From NCBI GenBank assembly GCA_016180085.1, contig JACPBX010000031.1, forward strand, positions 1 to 61,003: a stretch of 61,003 nucleotides of DNA, given 5' to 3'. Source of the stretch: Candidatus Woesearchaeota archaeon (GTDB lineage Archaea > Nanobdellota > Nanobdellia > Woesearchaeales > UBA10216). The position numbers and the translations under genes are program-made. This document shows, in pieces, positions 50,993-58,848 of the stretch; positions within the stretch are counted from its first letter, which is position 1; each line of letters opens with the position of its first letter. The notes below the pieces were generated by a model that had not been told where the DNA came from, did no database searches, and was given only the letters and a program-made list of their open reading frames with translations.

Positions 50993-51730
50993 TTATTTGA
51001 CATGCGCCACGATTGTCTCAGCAAAATGTTTCGGCTTGTGGAATGGCCAGTAGTGGTCTCCGTCAACAATTGCCAGTTTGGAGTTTCGTATCATTTTGTT
51101 CAGGACTTCGGCTGCTGTCGCAGGGAAAACATCGTCCTTTGAGCACCATATTATGGCTGTTTCTACGGGTATCTTCTGGAACAGGTAGCAGCAGTGCGTT
51201 TTTGTGCTTGCCCTTATCTCCCTGAACAGCTTTCGCCTTCCCGAATGCCCCATGCCAGCCATGAAAGCTGCTGACGATGCATACCTGTGGAAGAAATGGC
51301 TGACTTTGCCGCGGGCCAGCATAAGCAGCGAGCTCCTTACAAGGTTAGCAAGCATTTTTGCAAAAGAGGCCTGCCTTGGAACTCCTGCTGTGTTTATCAG
51401 CACCAGCTTTGAAACGAGCTTTTTGTCGTGGGAAATCAAGCCAGCTACCGCTCCCCCAAATGATATTCCGACAACAGCTGCTTTTGTGATGCCAAGCTTT
51501 TTGGCTAAGGTCCTGACGGACCCTGCTACCCCGCCAATGCTGCTGCATTTCATGTCAAACATGTAAGGCGCATAAACAGTAAAGTGTTCAGCAAGGAGCT
51601 CAAGCGCATGCCTGTAAGTTGGAGGCTGCGCAGGCCAGCCGTGAAGGAACAGCAAAGGCTTGCCTCGGCCGCCGTAAAGGTACCGCACTTTTGTGCCGTT
51701 TAAAGGAATCTGTCTTGTTTCGAGTTTCAT
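50993..51730 (-). CDS. Alpha/beta hydrolase
   Basis: A 245-residue protein. ATG 51730 overlaps the archease stop (ATGA), which fixes the start. FLHGWPAQPPTYRHAL has the oxyanion-hole HGW. The nucleophile elbow GISFGGAVAG (G-x-S-x-G) comes at about residue 95. VVDG or IVDGDHYWPFHKP at the C-terminus holds the catalytic His, and SKDDVFPA the acid. The substrate is unknown. Location between archease and rtcB in one operon is unusual and may indicate a role in RNA or tRNA metabolism, or simple co-expression. Confidence 0.82.
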   Translation of the reverse strand: MKLETRQIPLNGTKVRYLYGGRGKPLLFLHGWPAQPPTYRHALELLAEHFTVYAPYMFDMKCSSIGGVAGSVRTLAKKLGITKAAVVGISFGGAVAGLISHDKKLVSKLVLINTAGVPRQASFAKMLANLVRSSLLMLARGKVSHFFHRYASSAAFMAGMGHSGRRKLFREIRASTKTHCCYLFQKIPVETAIIWCSKDDVFPATAAEVLNKMIRNSKLAIVDGDHYWPFHKPKHFAETIVAHVK

Positions 51731-52152
51731 ATGTCCACCACAACCTGCACAATCCACTGCTTGCCTTCCTGCTTTACAAGCATGCTGTTGTACGTGCACG
51801 CCTTGACCTGGGGCCCGACTGTTTCGTAGTTTTTTGCCTCGTCACCAGCAGCAACTGCTGTTAGCGAGTATTTTTTGCCCTCGCGGTTAATTTTAATGTT
51901 CTTGAGCTTTGAAAGGAAAAAATTGTCAGTGTCAAGCAGGATTATGAACTGCTCAAGGAAGCTCTGCAGCAGCGACTCCTTATCGGTTCCTTCAGCGGCA
52001 ATGGTTTTAGTGACTTTGGGCTTGACTTCTTTGGTTTCAACCATAACGTTAAACATAGCTGTAGCCGCATTGGCAAACGCCTCTTCGAGAGTTTTGCCGT
52101 AAGCCCTGAACTTCACGTCTGCCGTGTGGGGCAGGTACTCGTACTGTTTCAT
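51727..52152 (-). CDS. Archease, RtcB cofactor
   Basis: A 141-residue archease. HTADVKFRAYGKTLEEAFAN (about 9-28) is the family signature, with the Asp that binds metal. FLEQFIILLDTDNFFLSKL and the C-terminal WIVQVVVDI with its terminal Asp follow. Archease accelerates RtcB guanylylation and turnover and broadens its nucleotide use. It is first in a minus-strand operon: archease, hydrolase, rtcB. The 4-bp overlap with the hydrolase gene indicates coupling. Confidence 0.92.
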   Translation of the reverse strand: MKQYEYLPHTADVKFRAYGKTLEEAFANAATAMFNVMVETKEVKPKVTKTIAAEGTDKESLLQSFLEQFIILLDTDNFFLSKLKNIKINREGKKYSLTAVAAGDEAKNYETVGPQVKACTYNSMLVKQEGKQWIVQVVVDI

Positions 52153-52237
52153 GCTTTTAGGTTGATGCTGTTGCCTTTTTTAATCTTTGTTGCAAAGCTT
52201 AATATAGTTCAAAGGCTGCGGCAGACAAGACCAGTTT

Positions 52238-52519
52238 ATGATAATAACCATAGACACGGAAAGGAGCAACCCTGAGGAGATCAGGAAAGCTGTGAAGATT
52301 CTCGTATCTCTGGAAGAGTCCACTTGGGAGATAAGGGGCGTCATCAGGATGCTTTATGACGTCCTGGCTGCAAAGGTCAACGAGGAGCGGAGGAGGTATA
52401 GGGAGATTATTCGCAAACACGCCAGAACCAGCCCTAACAGAAATAAGGGTGCAAGGCAGGGAGCAGAGCGGGGAGTTGCCAGAAGCGGGGGAATGTTCCA
52501 GGGAGTTGAGATAGGATGA
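52238..52519 (+). CDS. Small protein of the 'IDT..EEIRK' type, copy 1
   Basis: A 93-residue protein. The N-terminus IITIDTERSNPEEIRKAVKI is closely similar to that of the gene at 53028 (ISIDTKEDSPEEIRKLIRM), pointing to a shared N-terminal helix-strand module. The C-terminal part is basic here (RRRYREIIRKHARTSPNRNK) and acidic in the other copy. AAGCTTAATATAG (about 52196-52207) is the TATA region. It is 10 bp before the CBS-domain gene. The function is unknown; the basic tail could bind nucleic acid. Confidence 0.6.
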   Translation: MIITIDTERSNPEEIRKAVKILVSLEESTWEIRGVIRMLYDVLAAKVNEERRRYREIIRKHARTSPNRNKGARQGAERGVARSGGMFQGVEIG

Positions 52520-52529
52520 GGAAACGACG

Positions 52530-52955
52530 ATGAAGGACAGAAAGGAATACATTGTCGAGAAGTTCATGGCAAAGCACGTCTTAACAGTCTCGTCTGATGT
52601 TACTGTCACTGAATGCGCCAAGGCTATGGCAAGGCGGAAGGTCAGCAGCGCCGTCATTACAGCCAGGGGCAGGATTGTTGGGATAGTCACCGAAAACGAC
52701 ATATCCCGAAAGTCTGTCGCTGCAGGCCTTGATGCAAAAAGCACAAAGGTAAGCCGGATAATGTCGAAGGACGTGGTTACAATCCCTCCTGAAACTCCTC
52801 TTTACGATGCCATGATAAGGCTGGGGCAGAAAAGGATAAAGCACCTGCCTGTGGTGAAGAACGGGAAGCTGGTTGGCATAATAACAGCCATGGACATGCT
52901 CAGGGTGCAGCCAGCTTACATAGACATACTGTCATATCCGCTGCTTCAGGGGTAA
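52530..52955 (+). CDS. CBS-domain protein
   Basis: A 141-residue protein made of two CBS motifs (FMAKHVLTVSSDVTVTECAK with GIVTENDISRK; IMSKDVVTIPPETPLYDAMI with HLPVVKNGKLVGIIT). A CBS pair binds adenine nucleotides such as AMP or ATP and often senses energy state. No effector domain is fused, so it would act on a partner. It is flanked on both sides by genes with the same N-terminal module, suggesting one functional group. GAGGAAACG precedes the ATG. Confidence 0.82.
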   Translation: MKDRKEYIVEKFMAKHVLTVSSDVTVTECAKAMARRKVSSAVITARGRIVGIVTENDISRKSVAAGLDAKSTKVSRIMSKDVVTIPPETPLYDAMIRLGQKRIKHLPVVKNGKLVGIITAMDMLRVQPAYIDILSYPLLQG

Positions 52956-53027
52956 AGAGCGCAAAAAAAACAAAACCGCAAAAGTTAAATAACCGGCAAT
53001 TAATTGCTGCCGTTAAAAAGGTGCATT

Positions 53028-53333
53028 ATGAAAATAAGCATAGACACAAAAGAGGACTCCCCGGAAGAGATAAGGAAGCTGATAAGGATGCTCTTGGCGC
53101 TTGTTGGCGACAGCAGCGGCTACAGCGAAAAAACACCTCCATCCACTGGCGAGGGCTTGTTTGACATGTTCGGCGACCCGGCAGCTTCCACGACAGAACA
53201 GCAGCAGATTGGGAAAAGCCAGGGCGATGGAATCACTGACATTAACGACTTTCTGGAGAAATCCGGTGATTCCTCGCAGCAGAAGCCGGGCAGCGGTGAT
53301 GATGACGAAGACATCAGGGTTGTGCCTTACTGA
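53028..53333 (+). CDS. Small protein of the 'IDT..EEIRK' type, copy 2, acidic tail
   Basis: A 101-residue protein. ATG 53028 has AGGTG upstream and AAGTTAAATAACC (about 52982-52994) as promoter box; an in-frame TTG at 53004 is less likely. The N-terminus ISIDTKEDSPEEIRKLIRM matches copy 1. The rest is Gly/Ser/Gln/Asp-rich and probably disordered, with DPAAS, DINDFLEKSGDSSQ and a very acidic GDDDEDIRVVPY end. The function is unknown. It overlaps the next membrane-protein gene by 32 bp. Confidence 0.6.
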   Translation: MKISIDTKEDSPEEIRKLIRMLLALVGDSSGYSEKTPPSTGEGLFDMFGDPAASTTEQQQIGKSQGDGITDINDFLEKSGDSSQQKPGSGDDDEDIRVVPY

Positions 53334-53592
53334 AATATTTAGTAAAAAAGGGAGTGCCGGCATTTTATTAGCAGCGGCATTTGTTTTTGTAATACTGTCG
53401 CTCTTGATGCGGCATTTTTGTCCTGACAGAAATCTGTTGGCAACGCTGTTAGTAATCGGAGTCGTAGTAGCACTATCCTTAGCAATATTCGGCACCGGTG
53501 ATTTGTTTTCAACATTTTCAGGCCCTAGCCTTTTTACCGGTTTAATTCTGGCCCTGTTTCTCGCACTCGTATTCAAAGGAGTGGCGTGCTAA
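53302..53592 (+). CDS. Small integral membrane protein
   Basis: A 96-residue protein read from ATG 53302 inside the end of the preceding gene. It has three hydrophobic helices (about 18-35 GILLAAAFVFVILSLLM, 45-62 LLATLLVIGVVVALSLAIF, 72-93 GPSLFTGLILALFLALVF). No motif suggests a function. The start is uncertain because the overlap region is acidic-tail coding sequence in the other frame. It converges with the pilin-like gene (4-bp overlap at 53589). Confidence 0.5.
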   Translation: MTKTSGLCLTEIFSKKGSAGILLAAAFVFVILSLLMRHFCPDRNLLATLLVIGVVVALSLAIFGTGDLFSTFSGPSLFTGLILALFLALVFKGVAC

Positions 53593-53987
53593 GACTTTGT
53601 CCAGAAGTAAAGCCTCACGACCAGCCTTGTTGAGTTTGTGGTGTTCCCGGCAACGAACATGGAGTTAGCATACACCCTCGTTGCTGGAAGGCCTGATATT
53701 GCCGCATTTGGATTCTCAGAGAGGTTCACTTTGAACTCATACTTGTCTTCCAAGTTGCGGTCAACAGTTTGGTTTATGCATGTGAAATTCTGCTGGATGA
53801 TGCAATTCCTGAAGTTATCATTCCCTCTCAGGGCAGCGAGCACATTGGCTGGTGTCTGGAATGCCGCCTGCTCCCTTTGCTGCGGGATAAAAATAGTGAG
53901 GAATATGAAGGTTATGAATATGGCTATGAACGCTTCAATCGTCCTGAACACTCCCTGTTTGTTGGCACTTAGCCTGTTGTTCACCAT
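53589..53987 (-). CDS. Pilin-like / type IV pilin-signal protein
   Basis: A 132-residue protein. The N-terminus ANKQGVFRTIEAFIAIFITF begins with a short basic leader and then a long hydrophobic helix (about 16-36), the layout of archaeal type IV pilin-like proteins with class III signals. A KQG or RTIE junction could be the cleavage site. The external part has one Cys pair (FRNCIIQQNFTCIN) and several N-x-T/S sites. It overlaps the next gene (431 residues) by 7 bp and probably follows it in the operon. Confidence 0.55.
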   Translation of the reverse strand: MVNNRLSANKQGVFRTIEAFIAIFITFIFLTIFIPQQREQAAFQTPANVLAALRGNDNFRNCIIQQNFTCINQTVDRNLEDKYEFKVNLSENPNAAISGLPATRVYANSMFVAGNTTNSTRLVVRLYFWTKS

Positions 53988-55276
53988 CCTTTTATCCTCA
54001 GCTTGTGCTTTGTCTTTAAGCCGTACTTGTCAAGGACAAACACGTCCTTTTCCCTGGCAAAAACGTTTGTCACCCCTGGGGCTTTCGGCTGGTAGTTGAA
54101 CGCCAGAACTCCATCCGCGTCGTAAAGGGCAAAGGCAAATTCCTTGGAGCTTGGATAGCTCCAGCTTCCCTTAAGCGCATCATAATCAGTTTCGTTCAGT
54201 TTCCTGTAAAGCGCTTTCGAGATGCCTGTGATGTTTTCAGCAATGCCAAAAGCTGCCTTGTGGGGGGAAACATATTTGAGCGTGCTGTTGAAATCGCCAG
54301 AATGGAACAGTATGTCATATCTTGTTTCGTTTTTCATGGCAAAATCAAGGCTTAGCCTTGCTGTTGAGTTGCCTGAGCAGAAGCTTATGTTTGTTCCTTC
54401 CGGCACTATGAATGTTACCCCGCTTATGTCATCGTAGAAGTCTACATAACCGGCTATGCTGGCTGTGCATGTCTGCGCTGAGGAGTTTATCGCTCCTGAA
54501 ACAGCATTGTTTATGTGGAATGATGTGTAGTTCCTGAGCGTTGCCGAGACAACTATGTTATGGGGCTCTTTCGCGTCAGTGCTCACATAGTTTAGGATTC
54601 TTGAAAAGCCAGCCACCACAAAGGATGTGTGGCTGAGTTGCGGGAACGTTGCCTTGTACTTGCCTGACAGTGCTGTTACATTGGCTTCTGTTGTTGCTGT
54701 TTCCGGCCTTAGAGCCAGCCCTTCCATGCTTATGTTGAAGTCGCTGAGCCGTTCCTTGTCAAAGTGGCCTACACTGGCAAGCATTGAGTTCTGGAATTTT
54801 GCAGAGAACCTTTGTGAGTTGACAGAGGCTTCTTGGCCGGTTGCCGTCAGGTCAAGGCTGGCGAACGGGATGGTGTAGTTTTCAGAAGAGGTCACAAGCT
54901 CAAACATGTTCCTTCCCGGGTTGAGCGCTCTTACGAATATCAGCTTGCTGTCTTTGCTGTCAAAGCTCATATTGTCAGTAAAGGAAAAGTTCTTCCAGCT
55001 ATACGGAAAGCCCACTATTATTGGTTCGGTTCCTGACAGGTTTGAAAAGACTATGAGGGGCAGCCTCTGGACCTGCCAGTTTGCGGATTCCTCTATGCCG
55101 TCAGCCACATTTTCAAGCAGCGCATCAGTAACGCTTTGCTGCACAGGCAGCTGCCTTATTGCGATGAAAAATACTCCTATATAGATGAGAAACAGCCCAA
55201 GGCTGATTATCCAGTCAAGGTCAATAGCTATTGCCTTCTTTGATAAGTGCAAAGCTGGTATACGCCTCTTTTTCAT
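53981..55276 (-). CDS. Large surface protein with N-terminal membrane helix
   Basis: A 431-residue protein. A basic N-terminus (MKKRRIPALHLSKKAIAIDL) precedes a hydrophobic helix (about 22-43, WIISLGLFLIYIGVFFIAI). It is like the pilin-type proteins in DPANN genomes, where a pilin-like partner is often adjacent, as here. The external part (about 50-431) is beta-rich, with many Asn-x-Ser/Thr sites and one likely Cys pair (QTCTAS, ISFCSG). No family is recognised. It may be a minor pilin or S-layer-associated protein; that is inference. Confidence 0.55.
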   Translation of the reverse strand: MKKRRIPALHLSKKAIAIDLDWIISLGLFLIYIGVFFIAIRQLPVQQSVTDALLENVADGIEESANWQVQRLPLIVFSNLSGTEPIIVGFPYSWKNFSFTDNMSFDSKDSKLIFVRALNPGRNMFELVTSSENYTIPFASLDLTATGQEASVNSQRFSAKFQNSMLASVGHFDKERLSDFNISMEGLALRPETATTEANVTALSGKYKATFPQLSHTSFVVAGFSRILNYVSTDAKEPHNIVVSATLRNYTSFHINNAVSGAINSSAQTCTASIAGYVDFYDDISGVTFIVPEGTNISFCSGNSTARLSLDFAMKNETRYDILFHSGDFNSTLKYVSPHKAAFGIAENITGISKALYRKLNETDYDALKGSWSYPSSKEFAFALYDADGVLAFNYQPKAPGVTNVFAREKDVFVLDKYGLKTKHKLRIKGW

Positions 55277-55387
55277 TCACGGTTCCTTCGCAGCTGCTGC
55301 GGCGGCCGCAGCTTTAACTATTATGCGCTTAACACGTAACTTCCAATTCGGAAATTATTTAAAGGTTGTGGGATTTTCGTGCTGGAA

Positions 55388-56065
55388 ATGAAAAAGGCAG
55401 GCTGTAAAGGCACTAAAGATACCATGGCAACCTCATCTATCATTTGCCTTGTTCTCATAATCATGGTTTTAGCAGCCCTGATTGTAGGCTGCGCCAGAGG
55501 AAAAATTGGGCCAGAAGAGAAAGGCAGGGAGGTTGCTGCCATTGTTAACGGCGCAAGGATTTATTTTAGCGATGTAAATGAGGAGTATGCCTCCCTGGCG
55601 CCTGAGCAAAAGGCTAACGTAACAAAGGCGGATGCGCTCTCATTCCTGATAGAGAGGGAAATCCTGTACCAGCAAGCGCTTAAGGAAGGCTTCAGGGCAA
55701 CAGCAGAAGAGGTTGAGAGCGAGTATCTGGTTTTCGCTGCATTGAGCAACCTCACAGAAGCAGAGCTGAAATCCCAGCTTGCTGCGAGGAACAGCTCGGT
55801 GGAAAAGCTGAAATCAGTGCTTCTGAAGCAGGTTTTGATTATTAAGCTGCTCGACAAAAAAGTCCCACGCCAATTTGTGATAAGGCATGAGGACGTGGAA
55901 GCAGTTTACAACGCCAGTTTCCGCCAAACAGGCCTTTCCTTCGAGCAGTCCGAGAATGCCATAGTCGAGCTTCTTTCAGCGCAGCGCCAGAAAGCCGGCA
56001 GGGAAAGGTACATAGAATCCCTTAAGGAAATGGCAGACGTGCTGATAGTGGCTGTGCCGAGCTAG
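55388..56065 (+). CDS. SurA-N-like chaperone lipoprotein
   Basis: A 225-residue protein. ATG 55388 follows the TATA box TTATTTAAAGG (about 55355) at about 28 bp. A hydrophobic signal (SIICLVLIIMVLAALIVGC) ends in a lipobox-like IVGC. The mature part matches the SurA/PrsA N-terminal chaperone domain: AAIVNGARIYFSDVNEEYAS, ALSFLIEREILYQQALKEGF and ATAEEVESEY. The parvulin PPIase domain of SurA is missing. It probably helps fold exported proteins, which are numerous in this genome. Confidence 0.72.
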   Translation: MKKAGCKGTKDTMATSSIICLVLIIMVLAALIVGCARGKIGPEEKGREVAAIVNGARIYFSDVNEEYASLAPEQKANVTKADALSFLIEREILYQQALKEGFRATAEEVESEYLVFAALSNLTEAELKSQLAARNSSVEKLKSVLLKQVLIIKLLDKKVPRQFVIRHEDVEAVYNASFRQTGLSFEQSENAIVELLSAQRQKAGRERYIESLKEMADVLIVAVPS

Positions 56066-56107
56066 CCCCGGCTCATACAGCCGGCTTACAGCCAGATAAA
56101 AGCATTC

Positions 56108-57532
56108 TCACAGCTCGGCCAGCGTTGCAACCGCAAGTCTGGTTTCTTCGGGCTTTACCTTTGAGTCCATGGCAACAACGCATTTCACGCCTGCCATTTC
56201 TGCCGCTTTAATGAGCTCGTGGTCAATTGTCCCGTCAAGCACGATAGCGTAAACATTGTTGAGGCTTCTCAGTGTTGACTGGAGCTCGGCAAGCGGCACC
56301 TTTCCAAGAATGTTAAGCTTCTCGTCAAAAAGGTACGCTCCCCTTGTCCCAATGAGCGCCCCGGATATCTCCCTGAACACGCTCTTCTCGCTTTGGGAGA
56401 GCTGCTTCTGCTCGCGCTCGCGCTGTTGTTCAGGCTGTTGTTCAAACCTTGGTTCTTTGTCAACTCTGTCAAACCTTTGTTCCCTCTCAAACCGCTGTTC
56501 CCTCGGCAACGGCCTGCGGCTCTGGCTCTGGCCCTGCATCATCTGCGGCCTCCTCGTTGCCATCGCTACAGGTGCCATTGGAGCACGCTCCTGCCGGAAT
56601 TCCTCTCTGGGCTTGAATTGATCCCTCGGCCTGAATCCTTCCTTGCTGTTCTGTGAAGCCTGCGCTGCCTGGTCTTTTTCCGCCAGCTTTTCTATCCTCT
56701 CAGCCCTTTCAAGCCTGAGCTGCTCCGGAACCACCCTTGCCCTGAGCGCCTGGTGAATTTCCTTCTTCTCAAGCTCCTCGACCTCTTTTCCATCAGGAGC
56801 TTTCGTCACAAAGTCAACCTGAGCAACGTCAATAAGCTCCTTCAGTATTAGGTCGCCTCCCCTGTCGCCATCAACAAAAGCCGTAATCTCCTTCTTTTTG
56901 CTGAGCTCGACTATTGTTCCCGGAACCGATGTGCCGTTCATGCCTATAACGTTCTTGAAGCCGTGCTTCAGAAGGTTTAGCACATCTGCCCGGCCTTCCA
57001 CCACAATGACTTCGTCGCTGTCAGCAACAGCCGGCCCGGAGGGAAGCCTGTCAGTTCCGTATTCTACCACTTCCATTACCCTGACTGCCTGCGATACCTC
57101 CTCGGCAAGCTCCTGGGAGTCCGGCAGGACATTATCCATCAGGTTCTTGAGAAGCTCCTTAGCCCTTTCGACAACATAGCTGCGCTTGCTAACCCTGACG
57201 TCCTCTATCCTTTCAACCTTGAGCTTGGCGTTGCACGGCCCTATCCTCTGGATTATCTCAAGTGCGGCTGCCACTATGGTTGTCTCTGCCTTGTCAAGGG
57301 ATGACGGGATGGTTATTGCACCAGCCGTCTTGCCGCTCCTTGTTTCTGTATCTACCTCTATCCTTCCAATCCTTCCGGACCTTTGGAGTTCCCTCAATTC
57401 AAGGTCTGCGCCAAGAAGGCCCTCTGTCTGGCCGAATATTGCGCCGATGACATCAGGCCTGTCAACCACGCCGTCTATCTGGATGGTTGAGTGTATTATG
57501 TACTTTGCAGATACTGGACTTATCTTTCCCAT
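56108..57532 (-). CDS. dnaG: Archaeal DnaG-type primase
   Basis: A 474-residue protein. ATG 57532 (MGKISPVSAKYIIHSTIQID) has GAGGCGAT upstream and is preferred to a longer frame. Residues about 165-245 are the Toprim domain: VVEGRADVLNLLKHGFKNVI (Glu), AFVDGDRGGDLILKEL (D-x-D). About 320-400 is an Arg/Gln/Glu-rich linker (FKPREEFRQERAP, FEREQRFDRVDKEP) longer than in most archaeal DnaG. A C-terminal domain follows. It makes short RNA primers or acts with the exosome in archaea. Confidence 0.9.
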   Translation of the reverse strand: MGKISPVSAKYIIHSTIQIDGVVDRPDVIGAIFGQTEGLLGADLELRELQRSGRIGRIEVDTETRSGKTAGAITIPSSLDKAETTIVAAALEIIQRIGPCNAKLKVERIEDVRVSKRSYVVERAKELLKNLMDNVLPDSQELAEEVSQAVRVMEVVEYGTDRLPSGPAVADSDEVIVVEGRADVLNLLKHGFKNVIGMNGTSVPGTIVELSKKKEITAFVDGDRGGDLILKELIDVAQVDFVTKAPDGKEVEELEKKEIHQALRARVVPEQLRLERAERIEKLAEKDQAAQASQNSKEGFRPRDQFKPREEFRQERAPMAPVAMATRRPQMMQGQSQSRRPLPREQRFEREQRFDRVDKEPRFEQQPEQQREREQKQLSQSEKSVFREISGALIGTRGAYLFDEKLNILGKVPLAELQSTLRSLNNVYAIVLDGTIDHELIKAAEMAGVKCVVAMDSKVKPEETRLAVATLAEL

Positions 57533-57635
57533 TTCAAATCGCCTCGTGTTTAGTGTTTTGCACTGAGGCCAGCTTTTAGAACAAGTCACAACTTTTGGTT
57601 AAACTTAACCACGCTTTTCATAGCGTTTTTTGATT

Positions 57636-57656
57636 GACCTTTTTCTCAAAAAGGTC
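57636..57656. terminator. Perfect 9-bp hairpin upstream of dnaG
   Basis: GACCTTTTT-CTC-AAAAAGGTC. The A/T half of each arm and the lack of an adjacent plus-strand gene make its role unclear. It lies about 100 bp upstream of the dnaG start (minus strand), between dnaG and the structured segment at 57826-57991, and may end the transcript of that RNA or pair as a regulatory element. Confidence 0.4.
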
Positions 57657-57825
57657 ACATGAACGTAAATCAAAAGGCTTTTCCTTTGAAACTTGATACG
57701 GCTCTTTGCCGCTATGATAGTTGTGCTTGTTACTTTCTGGCGCTTTGTGCCCTAAATTTTGCTATTTTTGTTATGGTTCTTGGGATTTCCAAAACCTTCT
57801 TGATTATGAATGAAAATTGTTGCCC

Positions 57826-57991
57826 GACACTAACCCCCGGATTCCTGGCCAGCTATTGAGCGAGCTTGTCCGGGTAACTCTGTACCGGGCCGAGTGCATA
57901 TTGTGGCTCCTGCTTCATCCACGGCCATCCCGGCCGAGTCACAGAAGGACCGAATATGCACTCTCGTTGAATACGTACTGCCTAGAGTGTC
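57826..57991 (-). ncRNA. Candidate structured RNA of about 166 nt between dnaG and 58084
   Basis: Nested complementary arms: GACACT 57826-57831 with AGTGTC 57986-57991; GAGTGCATATT with AATATGCACTC (57892-57902 / 57953-57963, perfect 11 bp); inside it TGTGGCTC with GAGTCACA (57902-57909 / 57936-57943, one G-U); GGCC arms at 57923 and 57932; and CCCGGA/TCCGGG (57836-57841 / 57869-57874). No ORF explains the sequence. CTATACAA on the minus strand (about 58017-58010) is placed like a TATA box about 22-25 bp before 57991, so I favour the minus strand; the plus strand is possible. It does not match tRNA, and I see no RNase P or SRP RNA signature. The family is unknown. Confidence 0.5.
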
Positions 57992-58083
57992 AAGCCCATT
58001 AATAAAGTTTTGTATAGTGCAGTAGTCACTTAATAGTGGCAAAAAGGGAAAGGTTTATAAAGGGGAGTGAATATGCGCATCGT

Positions 58084-58776
58084 ATGGGCGTTGAGCTTAA
58101 ATTCGCTGAAAGCGACGTCAGGGAGGTGTATTTTGGCTCTGGAAGGCGGCGCATGCTTGCAAGCTTGCATATTGGAGATGCCGATGGCGCAGCCAAATAC
58201 AGCCCGGACCTGTTCCTGCAGACCTTTACGGCCGTGAGAGGCGCTTTCGGCAGGAGTGAGAAACTTTTCAATTCTTATCTTGAAGGCTTGCTTGGAAAGC
58301 AGGAGTATGAGCTGTTCCAATCCTCCATTGACGGGTTTGAAGGGACTTACAGGGCTCTTGTTATCGAAGCAGGAGCATATATAATGCCTGGTTTGGCTGA
58401 GCCTCTTATAAAGGAGGCACAGTCGCGTTCAGGCAGCCTTTTTGGTAGGAAATCCGGCAGCATGTTTGATGAACTTGTGGCAGGGCATTTTGGGCAACTC
58501 AGGACGTTTGCAGGAATCTACATAACTTTATCAACTCAACGGCCGGATTTTGGAAAAATTGCTGAAAACAACGGCGCATATTTGCTTCGGAGGAGAAATC
58601 CAAGCGAGGTTTTGAAGACCTTTTGGGAGATTGGCATTGGAGGCACGCTCAATCTATTACTGATTGCCAACATGGCTTATGGGCCCCGCTCTTCCGAATT
58701 CTTATCTACAGTGAAAGGGGGAAAGATGACACAGCTTATAGGAGGGCTATATCAGAGGCTATACCCTGACCAGTGA
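58084..58776 (+). CDS. Hypothetical protein, 230 residues
   Basis: ATG 58084 is chosen because GTTTATAAAGG (about 58051-58061) lies about 25-28 bp before it; an in-frame ATG at 58036 is upstream of that box. The protein is soluble and mostly helical, with SDVREVYFGSGRRRMLASLH near the N-terminus and GGTLNLLLIANMAYGPRSSE near the C-terminus. No motif is recognised. It has no close neighbour operon; rio1 follows 72 bp later with its own TATA box. Confidence 0.55.
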   Translation: MGVELKFAESDVREVYFGSGRRRMLASLHIGDADGAAKYSPDLFLQTFTAVRGAFGRSEKLFNSYLEGLLGKQEYELFQSSIDGFEGTYRALVIEAGAYIMPGLAEPLIKEAQSRSGSLFGRKSGSMFDELVAGHFGQLRTFAGIYITLSTQRPDFGKIAENNGAYLLRRRNPSEVLKTFWEIGIGGTLNLLLIANMAYGPRSSEFLSTVKGGKMTQLIGGLYQRLYPDQ

Positions 58777-58848
58777 TGCTGCGCTTAAATTAGTAATTAA
58801 CATTATAGTGCGAAAACTCTATAAAGGCGGCACAACCTTTCTTCAGTC

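Larger units (their letters stand above)
57533..58083. other. Long non-coding stretch upstream of dnaG
   Basis: About 550 bp between divergent genes. It holds the dnaG promoter area (57533-57630), the 9-bp hairpin at 57636-57656, an A/T-rich part without strong features (57660-57820), the structured segment 57826-57991, and the TATA box of the next gene (GTTTATAAAGG, about 58051-58061). A 66-codon plus-strand frame at 57659-57859 lacks a ribosome-binding site and runs into the structured segment, so I do not call it. Confidence 0.5.

Noticed and set aside
57659-57859. 66-codon frame upstream of the structured segment
   Set aside because: No ribosome-binding site, Cys- and Phe-rich composition, and it runs into the folded RNA candidate.
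57826-57991. SRP RNA or RNase P RNA identity for the folded segment
   Set aside because: I found neither the SRP domain GGAAG/AGCAG loop context nor the RNase P GAGGAAAGTC core, and it is shorter than both usual RNAs.
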